Positions 12,701 to 27,700 of a DNA stretch of 64,000 nt are shown piece after piece. The position numbers were made by a program, and so were the translations under genes. The stretch is from Tanytarsus gracilentus. Its lineage: Eukaryota > Arthropoda > Insecta > Diptera > Chironomidae. Where the stretch lies: contig JAXRKN010000045.1 in assembly GCA_038502055.1 (NCBI GenBank), positions 8,793,501 through 8,857,500 of the forward strand. The letters are read 5' to 3'. The notes under the pieces are model-generated. The model had not been told where the DNA came from. It saw only the letters and a list, made by a program, of their open reading frames with translations, and did not search any database. Each line of letters opens with the position of its first letter. Position 1 is the stretch's first letter.

Positions 12701-15700
12701 ATTAAACCGCGACTAAATGGACGTCCATCAAGACATAACCGTATCGGTGATTTTTCATCCCTAAATTTGTGTTCATAAGCGATCTCCCGGTGAGGTCAAT
12801 TAGAGGAGCTTTAGTCCAAATAAGTCGACATATATTTCACAAAAATACTTTATGAGCTTAATCTCCTTTTCCTTAACTGAAAAAACAACAACAACAAGCT
12901 TGCCACTTAAATAGGATTTTGAAAGCATATAATAAAGTGGCTCCAAAAGAGGGCAGGTTGAAAATTAAAAGAAGGGAGAGCCACTTGAAAATAATTATTT
13001 TAAAAAATTGAACAAGCCAAAGTGTTCCACCTTCAAGAGTGGACAGGTTAAAAATATTAATAAATATTATTTCTCATAAGTACGTGTGTAAACAGGCCTC
13101 ATTGTGTGTGACGATGGTGACAATAACTAAAGTATCTTAATCTACCCATTGAACGGCTTTTCTGCGACAAAATAAATAACGCGCATTAAGTGATTTTCAC
13201 TCTTAAATACACGCAGCAATTTTGCACAACCAGCGCACGCCAAATGTCGAATAAAAATAAATAAAAATGATCGTGATATCGTGCGCATATTGTACATATT
13301 TTCATGTAGTATAAACTAACTTGCAACAACCTCGCGTAGGAGTTTACTTTTTTATATTTCGCAGATACAATTTTTTTATTGTACTTGCAAAACCCTCACA
13401 TACATGCGAGATATACAAGAACGATAATCGAAAGTGAGTCTGTTCTTGTCTCGTTCGTATCATTATAACAATTAATCATTAGAGAGAAATAACAGGCTTG
13501 TCAGGTTGGAAGCGTGAAATTTTTACACTTGCAGCAAAAAAGATAGAGGTTATAAGAAAATGACCTCGAATGGGCTTAAATTTTGAAAAAACTTAAATGA
13601 AATCTTTAAAAATTAAATAAATTAAGCACTCGTCCAGCATAATTAATAAACTCTCAACAAATCAATTTGCACAATCATCGAACAGCAGGTGACTTCATGG
13701 AATAGCATTAATTGACAATTTTTCATATTGTTGCTGAAGTAGGCGCAATTGCAAGGTAAAAAAGTTTTCGTTTCAACGCTCAATTATCACCACGTACAAC
13801 TTTTGCATGCTGTTGATGATGATTATAAGCCACCGGTATGGAAAGAGGGGTAAAATGTGTGCAGAACGATATTTAACGAGGTATGCAAGAGTCGAAAGAA
13901 TAAATTGCAAATAAACAATAAAACCGTAAATTGCTACATTCAACGTCGAGGAGGAACTTGTCGGTAGATAAAATTAATAATGAAAAGTCTGATAACCGAG
14001 AAGGTCTCAGTTTTTTTACGGTCGGGTTATGAGAGTGAGCGTCAAAGTGATTGCTGTTGAGGTAGGTTGAGTTCTACGCTTGATATCATCCTTAGTTATT
14101 TATTGCGAGAGTGTAACGGTTTATCCTCACGATTGTCAAATTTTGTCGTCAATTAAGGGAGTTTCACGATATTGCTTAATTAGCGAAATATTTTACAAAT
14201 TCAATTATTTTTAGCCTAGACTTTTTAATGAAACTTTCTAACAATTTCTTCCTTAATATTTTCGTCAATTAAATTTCCATAAAAAAGTAACTTTTTCCTA
14301 TAAAACAATTTATGAATTCCTACAATAATTCTCTCAATCAAACTCAAATCTCGTTGCATGAAATTGTCATAAAAAATCACTTCACAGCGCCACAAGTGAA
14401 GTCAATTATTATCATGAGAGTGCATTTGGTGCCTGTGTGGTATCTATATACGCGGCAAAGTAGTTTGCATAAATTTGTCTCGCATAATTTTGCAATTCAG
14501 TTCGTAATAGAGAGATAGTGAAGTGAGAAATATAAGAAGGCTAGAGAGATCGTAAAAAAGAAGGCAACGACAATGTTGTATGACGACTTGACAAATGACA
14601 GAAAACAATATAAATTTTTTTAAACTGTAGAAAAAGTGTGGATTGTGCATAGTCAATTGCTGTCAATGTAATAAAATAAAGTCTAGGGATGGACTTTTTG
14701 AGAAATTTAGATGAATTTTTTTAAAAATAATTTTGAAAATATTTAAACCGTTGAATTATTAAAATTAAATTTAAAAAACCATCCATTGCTCTTTAATAAT
14801 TCTCACTCTGACTTGTTTGATTTAAATAAATGCGTTGCTGTGTGTTGGAATGCATAAAATCGTGAGATTTCACAGAGAAATTCGCTTCATTGTTTATTTA
14901 GCGAATTCTTCAAGTATTAACTTCAAAATCCACTAATAAACACATGTCGTGTGCTTGACGATTCTCGTGCAGCGATTAAAATTTCTTTTATCGTTCGCAA
15001 GTTATCTCACTCGAGTACATTCACCATATCGCTGCTGTAGTTCACACAATTGCGGTGCAAATTGAAAGAAAAATGCGACAAAAATCAGATTTGGCCTCAT
15101 GTCTCTGCACTACAGTAAGTTCTATTAAAATCAAATAGATCATTGCGATATACGGCAGCAACTAGAAGCTTTTCGATTTCAGTCGACTGCTGTGCAGCAT
15201 GCACTTTATGTTCACTTGACAACATATTCAATATTCTAATTTTAAATAGATTTTTTATTTCTTCTAAGACGTGACCCATTTATTTTGTCTCCGCTTTACA
15301 CGGCTTGTGTACATTGCCATTTCCCCTCGTATCGCTTGCTGCACTTTTAGCATATATATATCTTAGGTTAAGATAGACTCAGACTTCCATGGTGATTACG
15401 AAATTTTTCTTCGTCCATTGTTTGATTTTCCCAGCAAGAGAGAGAAAAATCTCCGCTATTTTAAAAGAAATGTTAATTCGGAGACTAACATGACTTCAAT
15501 TCAGACTGCCTGTTACATGTTCGAGTGTCTCCCATGGCACATGAAAAAACTTATTTATGGTTGAGACAATCAAATCATAAATTCAACAAGCAAGTGAAGT
15601 AAATTAAGATATTTTGAAACTATCTCGCAAAAGTTTTCACACAATCTAAAATTTAAGTTTGGTTCATTTTTAAACGGTGGGTTTGAGATCATAAGAGTTA

Positions 15701-18700
15701 ATTATTAAAACAGTTTTAGATTACTTTCCGGGACAAAATTGTCATCTGAGTGCTAAGCTTGCAAGATTTCTAACAAGCTGAAATATATTTATTTAAGTTC
15801 TCATTTTCGTATTTACAATAAACTCTTTTTGTAAAACAATACTCAAGCCGAGATAAACCCAAGCACACCTTAAAAAAGTCCAATTTAGCGTTCAACAAGC
15901 GACAGCATGAGGGAGAATAGAATGGAAATAAAAATTTGTCATTTTCGATTTAAAATCAAAGATCATGGCCTAGATTCATCTCTTGAGTGAGCAACTTCGA
16001 GAGACCATATGGTAGCATTTTATGCGATAAAAAAGAGATCAATGCCACCAGAGAGTGAAACATTCTCTCAACAATTTATCAATAACTTCATGTGTTAAAA
16101 AAATCAATCATAAAAGTTCTAAAATAAAAAAATAAATTTTTCATTTGTAAACTCTTTAACGAGCTACAAGGCGCACTACATTGAAAACTGTAGCAATAAA
16201 TAATTTTGTTTATTTTTACTACACACGAAAAAAGAAATAACTTTTTTGTGAGATAAAAAAATCTTTTTTCCCCACACGACGCTCGACGACGATGTTGGAT
16301 ATTGTTGACTCGATGATTATTTTCGAAAAAAATATATAAGAGAAGAGAGCATAAGCACCTCACACACGCGTTTTGTATAATTTAAAGAAAAGAGCAGAAC
16401 CTAAAGAATACATTTTATGTCTTCGTATCACGAGTTGATAATGTTTGAAGAACATAAAAAAAGATCTCGCGCTACAACATAATTACTTATTTTTATAGAT
16501 CTCTCTTTCACTCGCGACCGCTCTCATTTTAATTTATCACCATGTAAATTCATAACAATGAATACAAAAGAATTTTTATTGCCTTCAATTTTCAGTGCGC
16601 GCTTATGCGATTGAAGAATTTTATTTTGAAAACTAAAAACTTATCAATATTTATTATTTACTGATAAGAATGCACATGCTTGTAAACCAGTCGCATTTGA
16701 TTGATTTTGCCACCGCGAAGCAAACACAAAATTATCCAATGAAAAATTTCAAAATGAATGAAACGTGAGGGTAATTCTTAATTAAGAGAAATCGAAAGAG
16801 GACTTTCGAGAACTTTATGAAGGTGCGTTGCTAAAATGATTTGTGAGTAATTTGAAAAATTTGAGCTAAAGATGATTTCTTTAATAAAAATTAACAGTCG
16901 CCCAATCGTCTGTTCAAATTCAATAAAATTCCTCATTTCAAAGAACCTTAATTCGTATCATCATGAATCAACTTCACGTACAATTGCTTCCAAAGTCCAG
17001 CTAAATTCACCAATCTATTCATCATAATCTAACCGCTTTCCAACATCGTCTTCTCTGCGCTGAATAATTAAATACTTATTAAGAAAATCAACAAATGTCC
17101 GTCTAATTGTCATTGTTATTCAAATAATGTCCAACTTGTGAGTATTTTTCAGTTTCTTTCTGACTCAACATATATTATATGCATCAGGTCACCACGTTGT
17201 CTCTTTCACGTCCAAAGTAACAAAAACAAATCGCCGTTATTATAAATTATAGAGCTTTTTGACTTGTGTGAGTGCAACACACTTTTTTTTGCAAGGAAAA
17301 TAAATTATGCAAACAAACGCGCATCGCATGACTTCAACGAATGTTGCCTCGATCATTACTCATCATTCATAAATTTAATTGTTTAAAAACCATGGAAAAT
17401 TTTACAATATGGAGCTATCAATTTTACATTGTCAAGTCGTTCGCGAGATTTTCTTTGCAGTATGCATCTCGTTTCCTCGAAGCGTTTTCATGCTTTGTAA
17501 TTTTTTATTTATTATGATCGTTTTGTTTCATGCTAATTGCTGGCCGATCATTAATCTTTAAAAAGAGAGCTTTTCATCGAAGAAATAATTTAATAGTTTG
17601 ATGAAATTAAATGTTTCTGAAAATTCCAACACAATTAAGGAATTTATTGAATTTCACTATGCTCAATAGAAAAAAATATTTTTATGATCTCGAACCTCTT
17701 GACCCTTTTTTTCTACGATTCCCATGAACACACAATTTCATCGAGATAAGAATTGAGAGAGAGTCCAATGCATGCATGAAATCAATTAATCATGCAAAGT
17801 CATCGAATGATAAAGATTAATCATCCTTCGCGAAACCGCAAAGTAGAATTCATTAATCAGCAAATCGGATCATATTCATCCCAATTGACCTCACGCCTGA
17901 TCCCTCTCAACATCCATGTATGTGCTCGATGTCTCTCGAGCGTGAAGAGAAAACTTTTAATCTAATTAAATGCTACTATCCGTCTTAATCGATGTGAATT
18001 AGCGTCAAAAATTGCACTCAATTAGAGGCAATCATTAAATGCTCAATGGAAGTGACACGAAAGGTTACAAAGTGCTTAATCGATGATCATGTCAAAGGGG
18101 GCAAGAGACTTTTTATATTGACAACTTGCAATTTTTTTGAGCCGTGGTTAAACTTCCCTCGTGCTCAATTCAATGTTGCAATCTTCAACTTTTAATGAAC
18201 ATTTTAAGTGCGAAAGAAAATCTTATTTCCGTTATGGCGCGCCAGAGACAGAAAATTATGTCAATGATGATATTAATTGTGAGCTAAATTCCTAACGATG
18301 CACTTTTTCTTGGTACTTGAGTGTGTTTATGAGAAAAAAAAGAGTAAAGTCAGCAGGAAGTACATGGAAGATTTCACTATTCATGTACAGTGCGAGCAAC
18401 ATCGCGTTTTTGGTCTTTATTTATGTTTGACAAAGAGTCGCGAGATAAAAAGCAACTCTCAAAAGAGAGAGAGAGTCGAGTAATTAAACAATATTATGGT
18501 AAATGGGAAAATGAAGATGTTTTTGAGAATATTTTTCAATTCATCATTTCAACAATTTCGAAATATTTTGTCATCCTCAGACCGTCACATCCCTTCTTGT
18601 CTTAATAATATTTCTAGTTTCAACGACAAAGAGAGTTAAGAGTCAATCTAAAGATTAATGATTTCTTCCTGTCACATCAAAAAAAAGAGCAAGAAAAAAA

Positions 18701-21700
18701 ATATCTTTATGATCTCAAAATTTTATTTTAATGAACAAATCTCGATGAATCACTTTGTAAGCGAAGAAAATTTAAAATTACAATTTTTCACCGGCAACTT
18801 CCGGATTTTTAGCGAGGAAAGAGATTTTTCTCAATGAAAATGTAAAATGGAAGAGAGAGAAAATTGAATACGAGAAACTAAAATTAGAAAATCGTGTATC
18901 TGTGGAAAATTAGAAATGAAAATGATTTTCTGCCTCGGCTTATAGGAAAATTTCTTCTTTAAAAGCGTTAAATTTTCATCCGGAAAAGTCGCTTGAGTGA
19001 GGGCATGCGAGTGTGTAATAATCTACTTGCGCTCTTATGAAATATGAAATGAGACATTTCTTCAACATAAACCTGTCATTACGTCTCAGTCTCAAACTAA
19101 CTCATTTCTATTAAAATAAGAGTATTACTCTGGTGATTTTCTTATACTTCTTCCAAAGTCATCTCACCCTCGTATGATTTTCTTTACCTCTATTTTTACA
19201 ATAAGAAAGCCTTAACATTTTTTTGCGTCTACTTACATCTGGATGTTCCTTAACTGGTACATAAACTTTCTCATTAAGCGTGACTGTTTCACCGTCTGGC
19301 TCTGGAAGTTGAAGTGGCTCCTTGCGTACGCCATTTATTTGAAACAATGATGCTCTGACTTTTGCAATTTCTGTAAGAAAGAAAATAGAAAATATTTAGT
19401 TTTTTTTTCTCTGCATTTAATGAGCGACATTCTCACAGCTTTACAGTCATCATTCATATGGCAAGAGACGTCAATTCATCTCGAGACTCCCAGAAGAGAT
19501 CATTATCATTAGTGCATACATACACATAAATTTTCCTATCATGCACTCGACTTTATTGCAACAACAAGAGAAAAAATTAACATCTGGAATTTTCAAATGA
19601 TTGATAAAAAGATCATCTCGAAATTGATCACTTAAGAAGAAGCACGCATCAATTAAATCTTCAATCGTCGGCATTCTTCTTACTCATTTATGCGTGTACA
19701 AATAAAGAGTACATTGATCCCATTCGAGTGTTGATTAAATATTTTCTCTCTCTCTCATCTTTCGCGTATTGTCATCATTTCAGTACTGCACGTTATGATT
19801 GAATTTGCTTACTCAAGAGATTACTAATTCGCGGAGAGATGTGAACACAATAAATTTAAAGAGAAATCAATAAAAGAAAAGATTGCTGACATTGTCGTTA
19901 ATTTATGGGTAATTTGTGAGTGTTTTACTGACTCAAGTGAAATGTGATGAAAAAGAGACGGTCATAAATTATAACGGATTTTTTTTAATTTAAAATTTTC
20001 ATTACTTTCAGGAAATTTCAGTACTGAATTTTAATAGATGAAATTTTTTTTAATGAGCTGAACTTTTATTATGCAAAAAAGGTGCTAAAATAAAAACTTC
20101 ATGGATTTTCTTCTAGGAAAAAAACTTGAAAACATTTACACAGAAAACTCTCATAAAATCTTTTGAGATTTTCATCCCAGTTAAGCTCAGCATTAAATCG
20201 TCTCATCATCAACAACGTAACTGTCATCATGCTTCATATTCTTTCTCCTTCCGAAGGTTTCAAAGAGAGAAAAATTGAAAAATCTTCTTATTTATTATTT
20301 CATGAAAGTCTCTTATGGATTAACTAATGACAAAAATTTGTTTTTCCTCTCATAATTTTCACGCGTAGTTAAAAAAAATGGTCGAATGGATTTTTGAGCA
20401 TGTAATGAGCTTCGAAGAGGATATAATGTCAAAAATCAATAGATTCCGTGAAAAGTCATCGCATGCATAACGAAAAATTAGGAAAGAGAGAAAATTTGTG
20501 TTTGCAGAAACAGCTCGACAGCCATCAGAAAAAAATGTTTATGAATACAATAAACAAGCCAATTGTGTGTATGAATGGAGCTTTGATCCGACGAGAGAAT
20601 GTTTACGTTTGAAAATGTGAGTGGAAGAATTTTGAAACTTTTATCAAGTGGTGGGCATTTTTTAGTTTAAACAAGATGGGTCTGCAAACGGCGTTGCCAT
20701 TTCCAATAGCTCCGCATAGATTAGTACCCTACTCCGTTGCAATGGACATTAGTGGCACTCATGGCCGGCCATGAAGGACATTCTTCAAAAATCATCTATG
20801 TAAATCGATTCCTGATGCTATAACGACTTCAACGATACCCATGAAGCCATAGTTCTGAAAAATGAACATTAGTAGCACTCCTGGCCGTCCATGATGGACA
20901 TTCCTCAAAAATCGTCAGTGTCAATCGATTCCTGATGCAATGACGAGTTCAACGACATACATGAAGCCATAGTTCTGAAAAATGGACATTAGTGGCACTC
21001 CTGGCCGACCATGATGGACATGCCTCAAAATCATCAATGTCAATCTATTCCTGATCCAATGACGAGTTCAACGATACCCATGAAGCCATAGTTCTGAAAA
21101 AAATTTTTTTTGGTTCCCTGTCTTTTGGTTGGTGGGGGGGGAGGCGAGATTATCGAGGGAAGAGTGGAGTGATTGTGAAGTTAAGTGGTAACAACAACTG
21201 TTGCTTCGCAAAGCCATAGTTCTGAAAAAAGGACATTAGTGGCACTCCTGACCAACCATGATGGACATTCCTCTAAAATCGTCAATGTCAATCGATTCCT
21301 GATGCAATTACGAGTTCAACGATACCCATGAAGCCATATAAGAGAAAATTTGTATGAAAAAGGACATTTTTGCACTCAGGGACGGTCCTTGGAGGGTCAT
21401 ACCTCAAAACAAAATACTTCTTGCACAACTAGAGCCAAAACCCGATCTTTAGCCACAAACCCGAATCAAATCCAACCAGCCGTTCTTGAGATATGGCGTT
21501 CACTAAGATCGTAAGAAAGTAAGAAAGTGAGAAAGTAAGAAAGTGAGAAAGTAAGAAAGTGAGAAAGTAAGATGACTTAAATGGCTCTAACTCCTTGTAG
21601 GATCAACCGATTTCAAATCTGTTTTCGCCAGTTTGTAGGGTTTGACTAGGCCTATCATTTGAGTATAAGTTTTGAAATTGCAAAATGTAATGTCTTGGCA

Positions 21701-24700
21701 CTAGGGGCCGAAAACAGGTTTTGGAAAAATCCAAAATTAATATATAGCGGAGCTATAATTTGAGTCAATTTTATTTCTAGACTATTAAAATTGTTTTAAA
21801 AAATTTATAATTTTAATTTTTAAATTTTCCACACCTTGACATTTTACATGCGAATTCTGATTGATGTGTGAAATGAGTTTCCAGCAACAGATTTTTCACA
21901 AACAAACTGAACTCAATTGTAGTTTGTACTTTTTCCCATCAAAATTTATCTGAAACCGCAAAAACCCGAAATTAAAAAAAAATTCATTCAGTAGGGAAAA
22001 ATGATTGAATTGATTGTTGAACATTTTTTGGTACATGATTCATGATTTATGTCACACTTAATTGAGCCAACTCATACATAAATCACGTGAGTATCAAATG
22101 TTATTTGTGGAACTTCCTCGAAACATTCATAAAACCGCAAAAATTTAAAATATTCAGTGTGTCACAACAATCGAGTCAAAAATGAAGCTTTTTAGATTGT
22201 ATAAAATAATTTTTTGCAACTAGCATAATTTTGGTGTGAGCAATCGACGGTAATGACTTAATCGTGGTGTAATCTACGAAATTTAAGCAACAAGTGAGCA
22301 TAAATGATAATTTATGATGTACAATTTAAAAATTAAGGGCGATTACGAACACGCCGTTATGACCAAAAAAATAATGTCAAACTTTATATTAAATTAACTC
22401 AACATTTAAATCCCCCAAAGCTAAAGTGAGAGTAAAGAATTTTGATTAATCATTATTGTTCGATAATCAGCACCACTCTCTCGCTGTGCAGCTGTGAGAC
22501 CACTCAAGAGATATTTTTTCCGCACACAATAACAATTTTCGATTTGGTCAGAAAATAATTACCAATAATTTAATTCTCCATTTTGATATTTTTTTTCGTA
22601 CGAAGAAGCACAAACAGTTACAAATAAGGCGAGAAAGTAACTCTTGTAGTGAAAAAAAGTACGCACAAGTTCCGCGTTGGTTTTGTGTCGCACTATTGAG
22701 GATTGTTGGCGAGCGATCGCTTTCAATGTGACTCTGATTTTTGGAAATGATTTAAATATCGACAATGAAAAATTAACTTTCGATAGCCTGATGAATTTTT
22801 ATGTGGATAATTTATGCTGAATTGAACGCTCTGATAAAAAATATTAAAATAAATTCAGTGTTTCGCCCCTCACATTTTTTATTTAATAAAATATTATTGA
22901 GTCATTTACCTGAGAAGAAAAAATTTAAATATGACATAAAGATAACGCTTTGTTCGAAATTAAATTTTTATCCCTTTTTTAGCCGATTAACTGAAAACTC
23001 GTAAAACTCTAATTTGATAAGACAAATTTAAAATGCGCAAATCACTTCGGAATGACGAATAAATTCTTTCTCAATAGCAAGGTGATCGTAAAAAAAAGCT
23101 CATTGAATTAATTACCATAATTAACGGATAAAATCCTTAATTATGAAGAGCGATTGGGTGAAACAAGTTCCATCAAGACAATGTCGCTAATGGATATTAA
23201 TGATTATCACATCATTTTTCACTCAATCATGCGTTTTCAATCATCCCATGCGAGAGCACGAAGGGAAGTCAAAAATATTCGAAAAGTTCCCGGTTTTCTC
23301 GAGAAAAATAATGAATAGCCGTTGAGCCCTTTAGCGTGACTTCATTTTGTTTTAAAGTGACAATCACCATCACTAATTTCGTAAGCTAACATTATTCTCA
23401 CATCTCAGATGAAAATACACAATTTATGTGTGGCAATATCACGACAAAAAAAATAAAGGTTTTTGTGTCTTTTTCGGTAACTTGAGGAGATGAGCGACGA
23501 AGTGAAAATTAGGACTTAATGACTTTGTTTTTTATATCGACTTTATTTTTAAAACAAGATGGGTCTGCAAACGGCGTTGCCATTTCCAATAGCTCCGCTG
23601 TCTTAGATTAGTACCCCAAAGTTCTGAAAAATGGACATTAGTGGCACTCCTGGCCGACCATGATCGACATTCCTCAAAAATCTTCAATGTCACTCGATTC
23701 CTGATGCAATCACGAGTTCAACGACATACATGAAGCCATAGTACTAAAAAATGGACATTAGTGGCACTCCTGGCCGACCATGATGGACATTCCTCAAAAA
23801 TCGTCAGTGTCAATCAATTCCTGATGCAATGACGAGTTCAACGACATACATGAAGCCATAGTTCTAAAAAATGGACATTAGTGGTACTCCTGGCCGACCA
23901 TGATGGACATTCCTCAAAAATCGTCAATGTCAATCGATTCCTGATGCAATAACGAGTTCAACGACATACATGAAGCCATAGTTCTGAAAAATGGACATTA
24001 GTGGCACTCCTGGTCGGCCATGATGGACACTCCTCAAAAATCGTCAATTTCAATCAATTCCTGATGCAATGACGAGTTCAACGACACCCATGAAGCCATA
24101 TAAGAGAAAATTTGTATGAAAAAGGACATTTTTGCACTCAGGGACGGTCCTTGAAGGGTCGTACCTCAAAACTAAATACTTCTTGCACAACTAGAACCAA
24201 AACCCGATCTTTAGCCACAAACCCGAATCAAATCCAACCAGCCGTTCTTGAGATATGCCGCCCACTAAGATCGTGAGAAAGTGAGAAAGTAAGAAAGTAA
24301 GAAAGTAAGAAAGTAAGATGACTTAAATGGCTCTGACTCCTCGTAGGAGCAACCGATTTCAAATCTGTTTTCGCCAGTTTGTAGGGTTTGGCTAGGCCTA
24401 TCATTTGAGTATATGTTTTGATATTGCACAATGTAATGTCTTGCCACTAGGGGCTAAAAACAGGTTTTGGAAAAATCCAAAATTAATATATAGCGGAGCT
24501 ATAATTGCAAAAATAGCCTACAAAAAATATTTGAACCTCAAGTTTATCTCATTTAAGAAAATTCTCAAGCACTATACAAAAAATTATTTGTCAGCGATCT
24601 GTGAGTCATCAACTCAATTCCAAAATTCAAATGTTGTCATATTTCATGAGAATTATCTCTCACTTTACGCTTTTATTGTCATCTCTACTTCAAGACTCGT

Positions 24701-27700
24701 GAACTAGTATGAGTGTGAGAAGTGAAGCGTTTGTTATCAGGTTACATCACAACAATCGAGTAGCACTGAATTTTACAATCTCCCAAAAACTAGCAGAGCT
24801 AATTAGTCCAAATGGTAGAAATCATTGATATTCAAAAATTCATTTCGTTTATCATATTTCACAGATCAGGTGTAAATTTTCCACTCATTAATAATTTTAA
24901 TTTTACACGAAATAAATTATAACCAACCTTGAAGTTTGATGCTGTAAAGAATTTAAGTCAATAACGTTTAATTTTATGATTTTCTTGATTACTCAATGAA
25001 TCATTTTAAAATTACGTTAAATTTAAAAACACTTTAACCGTCTTCACATTTGCTGCATCTCGAAGAATTTTAAAAGCTTCCAAAATTCTCAAATGCGCCC
25101 TTGAGTAATCGCTTTGCTCGATGGTGAACTCAACACAAAAGACACGATCAATTGTGAAAAATTGAAATTGTGATTAAGGACCATTGAAGTTATGTTTTTC
25201 GTGTATTATTGAGACGATAAATCAATCAAGCAATCGACCATTCAAGATGCCTCAAATATTATCAAATACGAAACAATTAAATTTCATTGTTTCATGTCCG
25301 CGTCCACATAAAAAAGAGATATGCGATATTTTTTTTTTCTCTAAATAGACAGCAGAGAACTTGTGAATGTAACTTGAGCATGACATGTAGAGCATTAAAA
25401 TGTACACTTCATTCAGCTGCTTCGCTCATCACTCAGACCAACTGGATTGTGTGACTTTTATTGACGGTTTCAATTTTATTTTTCTTCCTCTCTTTTTTTT
25501 CTAGAGTGAGACGATGAAAATCTCTTAAAAGTCAATACAGCGATCACATTTCATTACTGTTGAAATTATTTTTTGAAAATTTTTGACAAAGTAATTAAGA
25601 AATTTTGATTAGCGTCAAACTTATTTATAATTTTTGTAATGAAATTTGAAGGTTTAAAATTTAAAATTTAAATTTTTGCGTCTAAACGTTTAAAAAGTGG
25701 AAAAGTTATTAATTCGATATATCAAAATCAAGGGCAATCCAATTAATTTTAAAATAATCATTGCAAATTTCACTAAGCACAATTTTTAGCCTTGACTTGT
25801 TTTTTTTTGTAGTTGCAATCTAGGAGGATTAAAATGTTACTCGTAAATAAATTTTCTATATCGCCTCCCGTGGGCGTTTAAGCTCGTGAGCGGAGACAAA
25901 AAATTATGAATTAAGAGCGCTAATTCCAAATCGGAAATCAGCTCTTAAGCTGTGTGACTGCGGGTTGCCATAAATTGATGGAAATTTTAGTCAATTTTGC
26001 CCACGAAAAATTATAATAGTTTGGTTGTGTAGCGAGTGAAAGAGTCGCAAGAATGAAAAATTTAAATCAAAGCAGACTAATTCATTTGCGCATATAAAAT
26101 GAGAGAGCTAGAGAATTATGAATAGTGGGCTTAACATTAGATGAAAAAGAGACAATAATAGATCTTTACTGTTTTGTTGTTATATTGTGGGCTTTTTTTA
26201 GAGGCAGAGAATATTTATTTCAGTTTCGATCGACACAAAGGCACGCCATTCATTATGTTGCTCGCATAAGGTGCGACAATTTTTTATCTCTCAAATAGAG
26301 AGATTTCGTAACAATCATTTAAAAAGGGTCCACTTTTCACCAATAAAACTATTCTGGCTCAGCTATCGATCTCGCATATCTACGAAAAAAAAAGTTAACA
26401 GTAAAACGTCACAAAAACCCGAACATCAAGTTTATATAAATTGAAAGCAAAGAAGCACAAACGAGATTTTTTTGTGCAATGGAGGCACATCATAAATATC
26501 TTTTATCAGTAAGAGAAGTGAAATTATGATCGAGCAGTAAAGAAACACGTTTTATTGCCCTCCTCAGACTATTATCGGATGAAATCTAATTGTGGGGAGA
26601 ACTCTAGAGTAGAGAGCTTAAAACAACTCAATACTCGCCTCATTCATCAAACTCATATTCAATTAAGAATTCATATCAATGACAAGACACCAGCCAAAGC
26701 ATAAAAATAAATAACGAGAGCGATTAAAGTGTCGCGCGTCGATCGCCACGAGCTCTCTCAATACTCTTTTTTTCATATCATGTTGATTTTTATATTTTTC
26801 ACATGCAAGTCAAGGTTAATAAAAGGCAGAACTTAAGTGTCTCTCGAAATTGAAGGGATGGCAAATGTGTCCTGATAAAAATTTAAAACATACAGAAATT
26901 ATTTTTTAAAACCTGAATGATGCAAAATAATTCTCTTAAAAACATAAAGAACACTCATTGCCTCCTCATATGAAAATTATCGAGGATTGTCATCAGCGCT
27001 GCAAGTGCAATAATTTGAATTTCAAGTAAAGTACACACAAGCCGTGTGCATGTAACATATGTTTGCGAATATTATTGAACGAGAAAGAAGAGAAAATATA
27101 TAAAAAGCGGTAATGTAGGGCGAGAGCGAGCAATAAAATGTACAAATTTACATCATGTCACATTTTGCTGACAATATTTTTCTGCATTATGACGATTGCG
27201 TTGAGAGGAGAAATTTTTTACTTTATCCATTAACGAAGTGCAACAGCGCCTTGATTTATCGTCATTAAATTGTACATTAATTCATCATAGAGACCTCCAA
27301 AGTCCACCAACACATTCCATTACGATGCCCACAAGCACAATCTTGTTTTATTAGGAAGCCCTTGAGAAACTCCTTTGCAATCATTAAAATGATTTTTTTA
27401 AAGCCTTGAAAGTGACATCTCGAGCAACCACAAAAATGTGATAAAAGTCTTAAGTGGAGATGATTGCAGTTTCTTCTGTTTACCAAGTAATTTGTTAATC
27501 CTTGACTCGAAAGCGATATTGGGCGTTTAAGTGCGCTTCAATTATTCGAGGGAGAAGAGACTCTGGTGGTAATATTTACATCAAACACTGAAGTAAGTCT
27601 CTCCATTTCTTTTAAGGGTTAGAAATCACTCAAATTTCAACCGTCATCAGCATCTGTCACAGCTCATCAGACGCGCAATAATTCGATTTATGTAAATACC

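Noticed and set aside
23631..24110. Regularly spaced repeats as a possible CRISPR-like array
   Set aside because: Units are contiguous 120-bp tandem copies without unique spacers, in a eukaryotic intron.
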